Source of the DNA: Chromera velia
Taxonomy: Eukaryota > Sar > Chromeraceae
Assembly: GCA_018398765.1 (NCBI GenBank)
Contig: JAHBMJ010002527.1
Coordinates: 51,171-115,170, forward strand
Direction of reading: 5' to 3'
Length of the DNA stretch: 64,000 bases
Below the pieces are notes generated by a model. That model was given only the letters and a program-made list of their open reading frames with translations. It was not told the DNA's origin and did not search any database. Of this stretch, positions 37,601 to 54,016 are shown in pieces. Within the stretch, counting starts at the first letter, position 1, and each line of letters starts with the position of its first letter. Both the position numbers and the translations under genes were made by a program.

Positions 37601-38421
37601 ATTCCGTCGGACTCGATAGTGGAGGACCGAAGTGAGAGGAGACGTGTGACAGTGGGAAGGCAGTCTGCCTCTCTCATTTTTCGTTCTCTCTCTTCTGGAG
37701 AGTCTGTCTGCCTGAGAGAACTCAACCGAACGACTTCCTCTACCCTCTCGACCGAGCACATCTGCTTCTCCAAGTCCGTCCAGTAGTAGAGCTGCTGGCC
37801 GATCAAACCTGCTAGTTGCATGGAGAAGGTAAGGGCAACACCCACAGCTCCCGCATCCTGCATTCATAGGGAGGAAAGCCGAAAAGGAACGAAAATGAAG
37901 GGATGCGCAGCCTGCGTGTCACTCGGACGGGCGCGATCTTTTCTTTTATGAGAGAACGTCCAAAGAGAGAAGCGCAGAGGAAGAAAAAACGAAGAGGATT
38001 CTATGGAAACGAAAGAACAAATTACGTGTATGAAAACTAGGTCCACATGCAACAGGAACAGGGCCACATGCAACATGCAGCCACGCAGATAAGTGAAAGC
38101 AAAAGCAAGAATTAAGCTGTCGACTTAACTTACCGCAGCTGCTGTTCTCTCAACAAATCCCGACTTCCAGACGATGTAGAAGGGAATGAAAGTATTGGCA
38201 GCCATCAGAGGCCAGGTCAGGAGCTGAACCCAGAGCGCCGCCCAATGGTGGCACCTGCATGCCGAAAGACATAGAGAAAGTAAAAGAGCAGTCATAGACG
38301 ACCTTACAATTTTACAGAATCAGAAATCATCCTCTGGGGACGTGGTTGCAAATTTGGCCGAGACACGAATACCTCTTGATTGCTTTGAAAATGACAACTT
38401 TCTTAACAAATGGGACACACA

Positions 38422-38494
<73 letters not shown>

Positions 38495-41400
38495 AACCCG
38501 TTGGAGACAAAGTGGAGTCTGTTCCTCCAATCGATCCGCTTCAAATTTTCCTCCACTGCGAAGTGTTCCAGTTTCATCACCCTCAGCAGACGACTCCCAG
38601 AGATGCCCTCTGAGAACGACGCCAGAAGGAGCGACAGGGCAGCAAGACCCCTTCTCCGCAATTCTCTGCACGTAGCGAAAAACAAACAGATGAACAACGT
38701 GAGACTGTTGCCATTTGCTTTGAGCACACTTGTGGAGAAATCACGATAAACACGTGAACACATTCACACGCATCGGCACCATGCACCGGCCACATCCGTA
38801 CAACCCCGTGTGCATGCCAACAAATGAACACAGCAAACAGACAGAGGGGGGGGAAAGGGACAGAGGGAGAAGAAGAAACAAGAAACCAGATACACACGCA
38901 CGGATCTACCTTGCCGAATGGCAGTAGAATTTGTACACCCAGTGGTAGACGCAGTAGAACAGAAGAGGAAGCAGGCCGATACAAAAGGGGGAAGTCCAAG
39001 TCAAGATCACAACCTGCACAGCAACCAAGCAGATCAAGTTCCGAGGAACAAAGTATGAACAAATAAACCTGTCCGATTTGTCCTTCCAGAAGCACGAGGA
39101 AGGATCGCAGTAAAAAGGAGGCCAGAAAGCAGACACATGGACAGAACAGGAAGTCCTCACAAACATTTCAGCTTTGTTGCATGGGTCCACGATCAAGCAC
39201 TGAAATGCGACTGAAGATCCTTCTATCCCTTCCTGACCGTGCAGACGAGGTAGGTGAGTCCCCCAATCACAATCCCCACAGTCTGCACCAAAGAGAAATC
39301 CATGATCCAAATGTCCACAGAGAAACGGTTCAGGAGCTTCCCAGTCGGGAACGCATCGAAAAACGCGATCGGGGCACGGACGAGCACGGAATCCAACAGT
39401 GTGTTGTGCATTGCGGTAGCTCCTCGAATGCCTCCCGTAGCTTCGAGAAGAAAGCCGACGAGGTTGGCAATCAAGAGAAGACCGCAAATTCTGCAAACAG
39501 ACATTCAGAAGAGAGGAAAGGGATTGGCAATCAAGAGAAGACCGCACAGTCTGCAAACAGACATTCAGAAGAGAGGAAAGGAATTGGAGAGACCGACACA
39601 GAAAAACTCCATGAGCAAGTGAGGCATACTTGTAACCAAAAAGTCTCGCTGCAAAACTCATGGCCCATTTCCTTCTTGGTGCAGTGCGACAACCTGGAGT
39701 CATCACTGCACATCTACGCCACACCAAAGTGAGTTTGTGTTCGAAACGCATCTATGCCTTCAAGCATGTAACCACTCTTCCGCCCACGAAGCACACTGCA
39801 GGTTGAGACCGGAGAAAACAGGTGTGTACGGAAAGAAAACTGAAAACAACCAAACGAAAGAACGAACACAGAACAGACAACAAAAAGCGGCCAGGCGACG
39901 AACTCGTCCCCTCCAGGGGAAGGGGGGAAACGAAGCGAGACCATTACACGAACACAAAACTGAAAACAACCAAACGAAAGAACGACACAGAACAGACAAC
40001 AAAAAGCGGCCAGGCAAAAGTCTTACTGCGAGCTAGACTGACACTGCGTATCCGTAGAGGAACCACATCTGGTCTCCTACCGAGAGCTCCAGGCTGAAGG
40101 GCAGAAAGGAGGACAGAAACCCCCCCCGACCGTCTCCTTTCCCGGGACTCTTCCCCGCCTCAAAGTCGGTCCACCGGGCGATCCACAAAGCGGAACCTCT
40201 GTCGAGCAGCCCGATGGCAAGCACGGAGATCACAACCGCCCACACGGTCACCCAACCAACGGAACCCAAAAACCTGCACGAAGAAACAGGCCGGAGGCTC
40301 ACATCTCGCATGCAGGTATGCATACAGACAGATGGCATGTTTGAACCCGAAGTAAACTTAAGATCTAGTGATGCTACGTCGGCTCAGAATTTTTGTCCCA
40401 GAAAAAATCAACTTTTTGAACGAAAAGGAGGACAGAGCAACACCGAGGCAGAGCGAAAAAAATACACTGATAAAGAGAACCAAAAAGGAAAAGAAGAGCC
40501 CATCAGCACAAGTTTCACGAGGAGATACAGACTGAGAACACTGTCTACCCTCTTTCCCTTGCCGTCACAGTTCTGCCTGATTGACTGACCACCAGTAAGT
40601 GCAAAGATGCACGTTTCCGACCGCGCCCTCCTCCTCCCCATCAAATGCTTCCCCTCCCTTTCCGCCTCCCAGTCCCGAATTACCCCCCCTGAGGGTCCCA
40701 GAGGATGCGAGCGCCTCAGGGTCAAGAGAAGAGGGTCCCAGCAAGCTCTTTGAATCATTCAACCCCCCAGAAATAGAGAGGGCAATCGACGCATCTAATG
40801 CCGCAGCCGAGGTGGCCGCGTCAGTCAACCCCCTTTGTCTGCTCTTCCCCTGGTTCCGTTCCACGAACGGCGAAGAATCACTGTCTGACTGCGAATAGGA
40901 GTACCCGAGCGGTGAGGATTCCGACGGGGCAGAACCGTCTCTTGCCTCCGACCCGTCGCCCACATCTCCTGAGAGACCCCGACCGAAGCGAATGCCTGAC
41001 AGAGGCTGGTTGCTCATTCCTCCTTCAGATGGGGGGCCTACAGACAACGGCAGATCTCCCTCAACAGACACACTTACACCCACAAACCCACCTTCCGGGC
41101 CCGCATGACTCAACCGAACCACCTGCACACATGACCGTCTCCCCTTTTCCTTGACCTCGCGTTTCCGCAATGCTGCAAAAGTCTCAGGGCCCATCGAGAT
41201 CAAAACCGCCATCCCCTCACATACACGCCCAGGAGCTGTCAAAGCACTCCAAACTCGAAAGGCTACTTCAGGATCCAGACCGCAAAGAGGTTCATCAAGC
41301 ACTGCAAGGGTCTGTCTAGAGTCAAACACCGCTCGTGCCAACTGCACCCGCGCTCTCTGACCTGCCGACAGTTCCTGCCCCCCCTCATCGATTCTTCTTC

Positions 41401-42462
41401 TGTCCCCATCAGGCCATGAACGGAAATCGGCCTCAAGTGCGCAGGCCTGAATCGTTCTTTCGTATCGACGCATGGACCCCGGAAAACTCCTCCCTGCCAG
41501 GATGGCATCCCGCACAGAGCCTGCAGGAAGGAAACAATCCTGGGGACTGTACCCGACCCCCACACCTGTCTCCAGGGGGAGAGACATCAGGGAACCGTCA
41601 GTCAATTTCACCTCCCCCAACGAAGAAAGAAGCATCAAGCTCTTTCCACTTCCCACCGGTCCAACAACCACCGTCACCCCACCCTTCTCCAGAGAAAGGT
41701 TCACACCACGCAGTCGAGTGTGCCCCCCATATCCGAGCGAAGCGGAACGGAACGACAGCACTGGTGCAACACCGCCATCAGAGGCAAAACCCGACTCTGC
41801 CTCTGCTGCGGTTTCAGTATGTGCGTCTGCATGCAGTCTTTTTGCCCGACTCGCTTGCGGACTCTCGCACTGGCTGCAGAGGCTTCCTGGGAGGGCACTC
41901 TCATGGTTTTGGTGCGATGCGGGGCAAGTGTGTGTGGGGGACGTTGGAGCCGTACCTGACTGTCCGTTTTCTGAAGTGCTCACAGACAGGGGAGAGGGAG
42001 ATGCACTTTCTCTTTTCTCTGCGCCTGCCTCTAGACTGCGCACATCGTTTCTCTTCCGTTCGTCGGAGAATGCCTGCAGTCTGCACACAGACAGCCAAGC
42101 AAACACCAAACGCGGGCGGTACAGTCTCTTGATAAAGCTTGACGGATGTAGCCCGTCTGTTCCACCCAACATGTACACAGATCTACCGGACGACAGACAG
42201 AAGAATGATCGGCGAGGACCGGGGCCGTCACTCCTCCCCCGCCCGCCAACATCAGAATGTCCCCTCCCATGCACCCATGCATTTCAACAAAGAAGAAACC
42301 TCAACCATGTATGGTTCATTCCCATGCAGAGACTACACAGACGAACAGGGACAGACTCTTGTCCCCTGACTTACCGCAAAAGAATTGTGACAAAGAAGGC
42401 CGCAAGGGAAACGGTCAGCAACCCGGAAATAGAGTGAAAACCACAGTCAGACTCCAAGGCAC

Positions 42463-42504
<42 letters not shown>

Positions 42505-44728
42505 GAACCTGCGCAAAGCGATGCGGCCCTCAATGAAGGTAGAGAGCAGCCAGGGGAACTGGGTCAGAGGGCCGGCAAGTTGCATGAGGACACCGATGAC
42601 AGGGAGCGCCACTGAGGCCTTCAGCTTGAACTTGTCGGTCCCGCTCTGCTCCACCTGCCTCACCTGCTCTCGGACGTACACAGCGATCGTCACCAGGCTC
42701 GTCAGAATCGCTGCAGAGAAGGGAGGGACTCACGTTGACGTATACTGGCGTTCCTTTTTACTCGCCCTCCATCTGGCTTGGTAGTTCCTACAGGAGAGAG
42801 ATCCATTTGGTCTATTTGAATCAAGGGTGGGCCAATTTTCAAGTATTCAAATTGAGTAGTGTGTCCCACAGATTAAAGGGACGACGGGTTTTGCCTATCG
42901 GTTCACGAGATTATTTGCCTGCTGACTGGAGGACAAAAAGAAGACAGCGCATCACATCGCTCTTTTCAAATGATACAGGGAAAAGATCTGGATTCCTTCA
43001 GCCGACTGACATGCTGCCTGGGACGAGAAGGAGGCCATGAACGAGAGAATGAGACGGCGAGACTGGATCCCGATTTCCTTGTCTCTGGTCACTCGGATGT
43101 CGTCACGAAGCATGCCTTCCCTGCATGAAGGGGGACAGGCAAGGAGGGAGTTGCAACCAGGCATGAAAGTAGATTTGTGTGTCCACAGGAAAACTGGTCT
43201 GTCCAAGAGGCTGAAAGTGCCGGGGTGGATGTATCATTCTTTCTGTTCCCGCTTTCGACAAAGGCACGCGGTGGCGCACGTGCAACTATACATACGCGCA
43301 CCCGCACACGGACTCGCCCTGTCACGTCTTTTCTCCCTTTTTGTTTCTGTGAACAGACACACTGCGCGGCATACACAGGACCAAAAGACAAATCTGCACC
43401 CCCGCGGGAGCACCGAGGTCTGTGACAATCTGACTGACCATCCGAGAGTCCGCACTGAGCGCATCGAGAGCAGTGCCTCTTGGGTCTGGTGTACCCTCTG
43501 GTCTTTTTCTTCCAGAAGAGGTGCTCTGAGGGCAGAGGAGATTGACGTCAAGACCACCATCACAAGTGTGAAAAAGATTAGAACCAAAAGGCCCAGGACC
43601 CAGGCAGTTCCCACCTGCAAAATAAAGCACGGAGAAGTTGAGAGATGAATTGGGGAACTCGATTGCACTCGCACAAATGAATGGCAGAGGGACTATTTCC
43701 GACATCCTTCCATCTGGTTTCCGACCTTCGACAGCTCGCTGTAAGACTTCCTTGACTGTGTATGGAGAGGGGGGGGCGCAAAGGAGAAAGAAACCAACCT
43801 GAGAAGAGAGGACGGCCGCAGCCATAGCGATTCGGACAGGCATCAGCACGGTTTCTGTTGATTTTTCAACAACTGCTTCTGTTGCCTCGGTGTCCATGTG
43901 AATGAGGTTGAAGACTGAAGTGGAATCCAGATGCATTTTTTTGTTATTCTTCTTTTTTGTGTGCCCCCTGCCATCACTCTCTGAAGCCTCCTCCTCGGGC
44001 TCGGTGCCTTCGGGGCGAATAAGAACTTTACGGAAGAGCACTGCACGGATCGCGCCACCCATCCGCATGTTCACTCGACTCCTCCAGAATCCATAATGGA
44101 TGCCCGCGAAAATGAGGGCCAAGTTGAGAAAAATGATCGTCAGAGTCACGGCCATCCCTGCATACGTACGCAAAGACAGGGATATGGCAGGTGGAAGGAG
44201 AAGAACACAAGAAGGATCCGAAAGGCTCATGGGAGACTCACCATATCCAACGGGATTTGACTCCTGAAGGCTACCAGGAGGCGGCTTTTTGCCCTCCTTG
44301 ATCTGGAGAAAAAGCTGTAGAAGCAAGAACTGGGCGTAGCCCACGGCATCCAGCACGAATTGGATGCAGAACATCAGCAGAAGAGATGGCCAGAAGGTCT
44401 CGAAAAGGGCAGTGATGAAATTTCCTTGCAAGAAGGAACGTCCACCTGGTGTACCGGCCCGCCTCCTTTCCACCGATTCCAGCGATAAGTTGAGAGCTTC
44501 TGCCCACTTCCGTGTCCCGTCAGCAGGGAGAAGAGGGGGGGGGCGCAGCGCTTCCGTCTCTTCACTTGCTTGGGGGGGGAGCATAGGTGCCTCGGGATCA
44601 TCAGACATCTGTTCCCGATCTACATCACTTCCAGGGCCTTCTATGGCAGGCCCTTGGGCCTGAAGGGTGGCAAAGCGCGTCTGAGCCTTCAGAAAAGGCA
44701 TCATCCATCCGAATGTCAGCCACTCCAT
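34689..44728 (-). CDS. ABC transporter, ABCC/MRP type
   Basis: Full-length exporter with layout TMD1-NBD1-TMD2-NBD2. Exons in coding order: 44728-44242, 44157-43799, 43614-43439, 43120-43011, 42710-42509, 42080-40590, 40273-40043, 39490-39238, 39013-38910, 38665-38498, 38254-38134, 37857-37302, 36747-36455, 36106-35827, 35379-35109 and 34863-34689. All are GT-AG and in phase: 1758 aa. The start LTFGWMMPFLKAQTRF matches the block after TMD0 in long MRPs, so TMD0 is absent. NBD1 (exon 6) has Walker A GPVGSGKS at about 585, signature LSAGQ and Walker B TLAVLDEP. TMD2 has GKLLNRFSVD. In NBD2, Walker A GRTGAGKSS is split by intron 12, Walker B is TRLLLIDEP and the H-loop is VIVVAHH; the signature is degenerate (FTDCE). 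Substrate class is probably organic anions or conjugates, from family knowledge only. The C-terminal residues VCVRACVCVWV are encoded by a CA microsatellite. Confidence 0.92.
36701..36995 (-). repeat. Five tandem 59-bp copies of the NBD2 Walker A exon start
   Basis: Units begin at 36701, 36760, 36819, 36878 and 36937. On the minus strand each contains a CGTGCAG acceptor followed by GGAAGAGCTCTCTGTTGAA, encoding KSSLLNALAG of Walker A. The units differ by one or two bases. Only the unit last in transcription (acceptor before 36747) joins to the rest of NBD2. The four earlier acceptors lead to a stop about 25 codons on, because 59 is not a multiple of 3. Confidence 0.95.
38415..38492. repeat. 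(CA)n-(GA)n microsatellite in an ABCC intron
   Basis: CA then GA tract immediately 3' of exon 10 in coding orientation. Confidence 0.95.
39466..39585 (-). repeat. 60-bp tandem duplication at the acceptor of ABCC exon 8
   Basis: Two units (39466-39525 and 39526-39585), each with CTGTTTGCAG followed by sequence for CGLLLIAN. The acceptor met first in transcription (exon from 39550) reads into a stop after about 15 codons. The later acceptor (exon from 39490) gives the conserved TMD2. Confidence 0.92.
39838..40014. repeat. Direct repeat of about 58 bp within ABCC intron 7
   Basis: The block starting ACTGAAAACAACCAAACG at about 39838 recurs at about 39958 with one small indel. Confidence 0.85.
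42464..42506. repeat. (GA)n tract next to ABCC exon 5
   Basis: AGAGAG run ending at the donor side of exon 5. Confidence 0.9.
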
Positions 44729-45492
44729 CTTTGCTGACCTTGATCCAGTGTTCTATGTAGTTCAGTCCGGCTCTCTGAAAGTGTCAGCACGACAGTCGCT
44801 CTGAAAGTTTAATTGCCGCAGGGACCTGGACGGTAAACATTCTTGCTTACGTATCGCAGTACTGGAGGACAGCGTAGACTTTTCGGGTCGATCAGACGAC
44901 AATATACGTATCGCAACTGTGTGTCGAAAGCTAGCGAATTGAGGAGCTGCAGTGTCAGACTCGATGGACGCCAAGCACATCGATCTGACAGCTAGTCTAT
45001 AGCAGACGCATACGGATCGAGCTTATAGTGGATGCATGCATGCATGCATGCATGATTCGCGCGAATCGATACAGCCCGCGCGCGCGGCCATCATCCGGGC
45101 CATGCATGCATGCAACACTGCATGCGTGTTGCAAAGTGTTGCAATCATGAAATTCACGCACAACGTGTTGCGAGAATATTCTTGAATTAATTGCATTGAG
45201 TTAATTGCGAGAATTCTCACATCAAACCTATAAAAGGGACTATCAGGGACTCGATCGGAATTGAATATATGTACGATACCTGTATTGAGACTCTATGCAT
45301 AACTTTATTCGCAGTAACCTGATCAAGTTTGTGGAGGGATTGAAGCAACAGCGCGCGGGTATTTTCGAACCAGCCTCGAAATAGTCTCGTTCCTGACAGG
45401 CGGCTGCAGGCGGACCTTTGACCGGTTCTGAATTCGTTTTGCTGCCAGGCACTAATCGGGAAGGTGGCCACGAATTCAAAGAGGACTCCGCC
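44729..45492. other. Divergent promoter region, ABCC / palmitoyltransferase
   Basis: The 764 bp between two divergent start codons. It holds GCATGC runs and a CGCG-rich palindromic patch at 45050-45090. GTGTTGC is repeated at about 45127, 45138 and 45166. No further gene was recognised. Confidence 0.65.
45031..45115. promoter_or_regulatory. GCATGC runs in a divergent promoter
   Basis: TGCATGCATGCATGCATGCA-type runs at 45032-45053 and 45101-45114. TGCATGCA is a known ApiAP2-bound motif in apicomplexans. A regulatory role here is inference, and a simple repeat is the alternative. Confidence 0.4.
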
Positions 45493-47725
45493 ATGGAGCC
45501 GTTTCTCCAGAAATTGGAGCGCGAGCCCGTGAGTAGGGAGATTTTCGACGCATGGACCTTTGGGTGCTCCAATCCTTTCCCGGTGAACTTCGTTTCGCCA
45601 ACTGTGAATGGAACTGCAGGCGCGCCAGTTTCCTGTGGCGTTTGTGGTCCTGCTGTTTGTGGTCCGCCCAGATTCGTGGCGACGAAGTGCTGCACCTTTG
45701 CTCCGTGTGCAACGATGGAATTCCGCCTATACGCTGCCGCAATGTGCATTCTCTGCTTCAGGTCATGGAGTGCCTCTTCGTCTTCTTCTACCTTGTTCCG
45801 GGGTTTCAAGTCGATACTCCCTTCAAAATGAAAGACAGAGGCGTCTACTGGACCACCCTTTTGATCGGGATCTATTTTCACCTCAACTTCGTTCTTCTGG
45901 TCTACGCATTCTCTCGCGCTTGCGTAGGTTCGGGACCTTGTTTTGGGGCGGCGGATCACTGATCGAAAACCGACCGATCTTCTGAAGCCAACTTGGCTTT
46001 CTTGCAGGCTGATGAGCCCGGGCAAATTCCCCACGACTTTGATCCAATCAATCCGATTGAAACCAAACCCGACGGATCGAAGCGATACTGCAGACATGAG
46101 GGAAAGGTAGTCTCGGAATGCTTGACCGGCTTTCCAAGGGTGCAGCTGGCTCCGGCTCAAACTGTTTCGGTTCTCCCGTTACAAATTGCTGCAGTACAAG
46201 CCCGATCGCGCGCATTTCTGCCGTCCGCTGGGCAGGTGGGTTCGGCGCAGCCTTTCTGTGTACTCCTGCGCAGGTGCGAAACTGCGGGCATGACCTTGCG
46301 GCACGATCCTTCTCCCTGCAGAAACGTTTTGAAGATGGATCACTGTAAGAGTCGTCGGCTCTGCTTTGAGGCACTGCACCTTCAGCTGCGCTTTCCACGG
46401 TTCACCTGATTTGGGTTCTGCTGGAAAGTGCGCTTGGAAACTGCTCGCAGACTGCCCTTGGATCGGAAATTGCGTTGGCTTCGGGAACCACAGTGGGTCT
46501 GCGCCTCCTGCACGTGGTTTGGTTTCCAAACGTTTCCCACAGAATTTCCCTTTTGAGAACAGGGGTTTGTAAAACGTTTCGCGTTGCCGAATCTCACCGT
46601 CGGCTGTTCCTTGCAGAGTTCTTCTCCCTGACCCTCCTGTATGCGACCTCGGGCACGGTGAGTTGGACAAGAATTGCCGATTTCAAAAGGACTTCGAGCA
46701 CAGATGGGCAGGGTCGCGTTTTTGTGATTCCTGCAGGCGACCATGACTTTCTGCTTGGTGGCGAGCTTCTACTACGACATCTTCGACGAGATGGTGCCCT
46801 TTGGATACCTCTTCGTCAGCCGTCGTTCAGAATCCCTGATTTGTTACTTTCAAGTCACTAATTTGCACTCCTGAAGACTGGGTGGGACTGTGCTTTCAGA
46901 TGATCGCGCTCGGAAGCCTCCTCGCCCTGTTTCTCGGCTTTGTCGTGGGAGGGTTCGCCTTGTTCCACACCTTCCTGATCATTCGCAACATGACCACAGT
47001 CGAGTTCTGCGAGAGGAGGAAGCGTGGACGGCTCCTCACTCCAGGAGGACGGAGGTCGGATCTGCTCCGCGACGGCAGAGAATCTTTGCTCAGAGAGCTC
47101 CTGTCTGCCTAAGGCGCCTTGAGACCGCTTTCAGGACGTGTCCGTCTTGTGTCAATTCGATCACTGCAGCCGCTACGACCTCGGGTTCTGGAACAACGTG
47201 AAGGCGGCTCTGGGGGATAACCCGATGTTCTGGCTGGCGCCTTATGGAGGGCCCAGTGGCGACGGCTTGTCCTTTCCCACCAGGGAGAACTTGTAAGGAC
47301 ATCAAGTGCGTGTGGAGTCTTGACTTCGATTTGAAAGAATTAAGCCCGCTTTGTCACTGTCGGTGCCACTGGCAGTACACTCAGTGAAGCGAATTTCAAA
47401 GCCACCAAATCAAGATCCAAAAAAGAGCAACACTTTTTGAAAAGCTGGATGTGACCCATGATTGAAGCTCAACGTGGGACCATGTTGTGCATAGAGAACT
47501 GAGCTCTACTCTTTTAATGAGTGCAGCTTCTACACCCGCCCAGAACCCCCTTCTCCAAATGATCTGTTCTTCTACGCGCTGGGAGTTCAACTTCCTACGG
47601 AGTCACTGTATACCGACTCTGAATACACCGAGACAGAGACCTTTCTGGACGATTCAAAAGCTTCCAGTTCTGGGGGTCATTCGAGTCTAGTAGAGGTTGA
47701 GTCTGTTCCTGATTCAGCAGCATAA
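45493..47725 (+). CDS. DHHC-type protein S-acyltransferase (DHYC variant)
   Basis: Attaches palmitate to cysteines of membrane-associated proteins. Inferred exons: 45493-45528, 45620-45661, 45762-45923, 46008-46106, 46195-46235, 46322-46344, 46451-46492, 46617-46657, 46737-46814, 46900 to about 47023, about 47135-47292 and 47527-47725. All are in phase except the junction after the tenth, which I could not resolve (about 310-320 aa in total). TM1 spans exons 2-3 (FPVAFVVLLFVVMECLF); TM2 is WTTLLIGIYFHLNFVLLVYAF in two parts. The catalytic region is MDHYCPWIGNCVGFGNH, with Cys at about 136. The TTxE motif is present (NMTTVEFCE), and an YDLGFWNNVKAALGDNP block follows. The Cys-rich domain is reduced: RYCRHEGKYKPDRAHFC followed by RPLGRNVLK, so three usual zinc cysteines are replaced by Glu, Leu and Asn. 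Most exons are only 23-162 nt. The acidic C-terminal tail ends at 47725. Confidence 0.88.
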
Positions 47726-48866
47726 GCAAAAAGCCAGGCAAAAAGAAACGCAAAGTGATCTTCCGGATTCCATGTACTATAGTTTATCGATTGACAATTA
47801 AGACGTGTCTCCTATGCAGTCATACACTTAAATGACGGTTGTGCCTCGTAACTATTCAAAGTTTAAAGTGTTTTCAAACCATGGGGGTAAGAAAATAAAA
47901 AAAACTGTTTGAAGGCCCTTATTTTAATATTTAATTAATATTAAATTAATTGCAAGTATATTATTTTTTAGCCTAGTAAGTTTTTAGCCTTCAACGGATC
48001 GAGCCTTATCATCATATTAATATTTTATATGATCAAATTTAATCAAAAATCCATTGGAATACTACTATAAATATTCAAGTTACTGTCATACACTGTAACA
48101 TGGTTATTGACAATTCAAAACCCGGTCTAGAACTAGCTTTAGAACCTGATGTTGAACCCGCTATTTACATGTTATTCCCAAATTGCTGGAAAAAACGACT
48201 CATGTATAACTGCTAGTATAACTGGTCATCTATATGACTGGCAAATCTTTGCTAGTGTCAGCCTAATGACGATCTAAGTGACGATCTAGGTCACTAGACT
48301 AGGTGACAATAGTCGTAGCTATAGTCTAGCAATTCTTTACGGTATAATTTTTTATAAAATTATTCTGAAATTATAATGTTAATTTTAAAATTAACAACAA
48401 TTGTTAATTTAATTTTATAAGTGATAACATGTCTTTTAGCATTTTACCGATAAACAAATGAAAAGTCCGTCAATCTAGCTGTGTTCCGATCATTCTGTGC
48501 ATGAATTAAAGTCTCAGGCTAGATGAAAGGGGACTAGAAAGTGAATTTGCGGAAGTTTAAATTGTATGATAATTTGTATGTTTCAATTAAATTTCTGGTC
48601 AAATTTCTGTTTAATCAATTATGACCTTGTCTAGGAACTTAACTTGCGGCTACATATATTTTAATTAATTTTAATCATAATCCTACATAAATCCCATTGT
48701 TACCCCAACATAAAAGGCTGTGTTTGTACCAGTGTGTGACCTAGGTATCATTTTTCTAGACAGCTTTCTTCCTAATATTTGACCGCATGCAAAGATGTTT
48801 TGTCCAACTTTGCTGGTGAAGAACCTGCTACACAGCTGTACCAGCTTCCTTTTTCAACCCTATAGT
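47726..48866. other. AT-rich intergenic region
   Basis: Strongly AT-rich between the convergent ends of the palmitoyltransferase and TPR-glycosyltransferase genes. No gene recognised. Confidence 0.65.
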
Positions 48867-53404
<4,538 letters not shown>

Positions 53405-53698
53405 TTTCAGGCAGGGCTTGGAGACGGCGAGACGCTAAAAGAACTTTCCGAAGACGGCCACGTCGCACGCTCAAAGCCTGACAGAGGGAAGCCACACACG
53501 ATAACAATAAACGAGGGTACAGGATGTGGGCAATAACGAACTCAATCGCATACCATCAGTTCAGGGAGTCATATAGCTGGTGGTGATTGGCACGGCAATC
53601 TATGGAAAAGAGCAACAAAGAGTATATGGGACGGGTGAGGACTCAGGCGAGTAGACGGTAATATAGACAATCGCCCCTGACAGTCGCCATGCAGCATT

Positions 53699-53712
53699 GC
53701 ATGCATGCATGC
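53699..53712. promoter_or_regulatory. GCATGCATGCATGC run
   Basis: Same motif as in the ABCC/palmitoyltransferase divergent region. Possible ApiAP2-type site, by inference only. Confidence 0.35.
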
Positions 53713-53859
53713 TGAACCTCTCCTGGAACTTTTTTTCGTCACGGACGCCGGGGGTGCATGATTTCGTCCCGTCTCCCAATATTAAAATTAAACCCAAAAC
53801 TGTGGGATTTTTTTTTTGAATTTCTCTTCGCGGCGAAAAAAAACGTTTTTGATCATTCC

Positions 53860-53872
53860 TTCTTGAATTTTC
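53860..53872 (+). promoter_or_regulatory. Three-unit heat-shock element upstream of HSP90
   Basis: TTCTTGAATTTTC fits TTCnnGAAnnTTC exactly and lies 145 bp upstream of the HSP90 ATG. This is the canonical HSF1 site, so heat-inducible control of HSP90 is a reasonable inference. Confidence 0.6.
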
Positions 53873-54016
53873 TCTGTCAACTCCGTCGTCATTCAATCCT
53901 TCACTCAGAAGTGAACGAGGTTTTTGTCTATCTGCTGCATTGTCTGCCCCTTGAGCGCTGTGGTTTCCACATATTTCTCTTTCTGAGTTGGTTTTTGCTT
54001 CTGTTGGCGCTTCAAA

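Larger units (their letters stand above)
53405..54016. promoter_or_regulatory. Divergent promoter region, TPR-glycosyltransferase / HSP90
   Basis: The 612 bp between the two start codons. It contains a GCATGC run, a T/A-tract-rich segment (53800-53850) and a heat-shock-element match. Transcription starts cannot be read from sequence. Confidence 0.6.

Noticed and set aside
39636-39716. Extra ABCC exon encoding APRRKWAMSFAARLFGYK
   Set aside because: Joining exon 7 (ending 40043) directly to exon 8 (starting 39490) is in phase and gives FLYGYAVICGLLLIAN, which fits TMD2 without the extra residues.
45243-46160. 305-residue minus-strand open frame
   Set aside because: Overlaps the exons of the palmitoyltransferase, whose motifs are unambiguous on the plus strand; the minus frame shows no domain.
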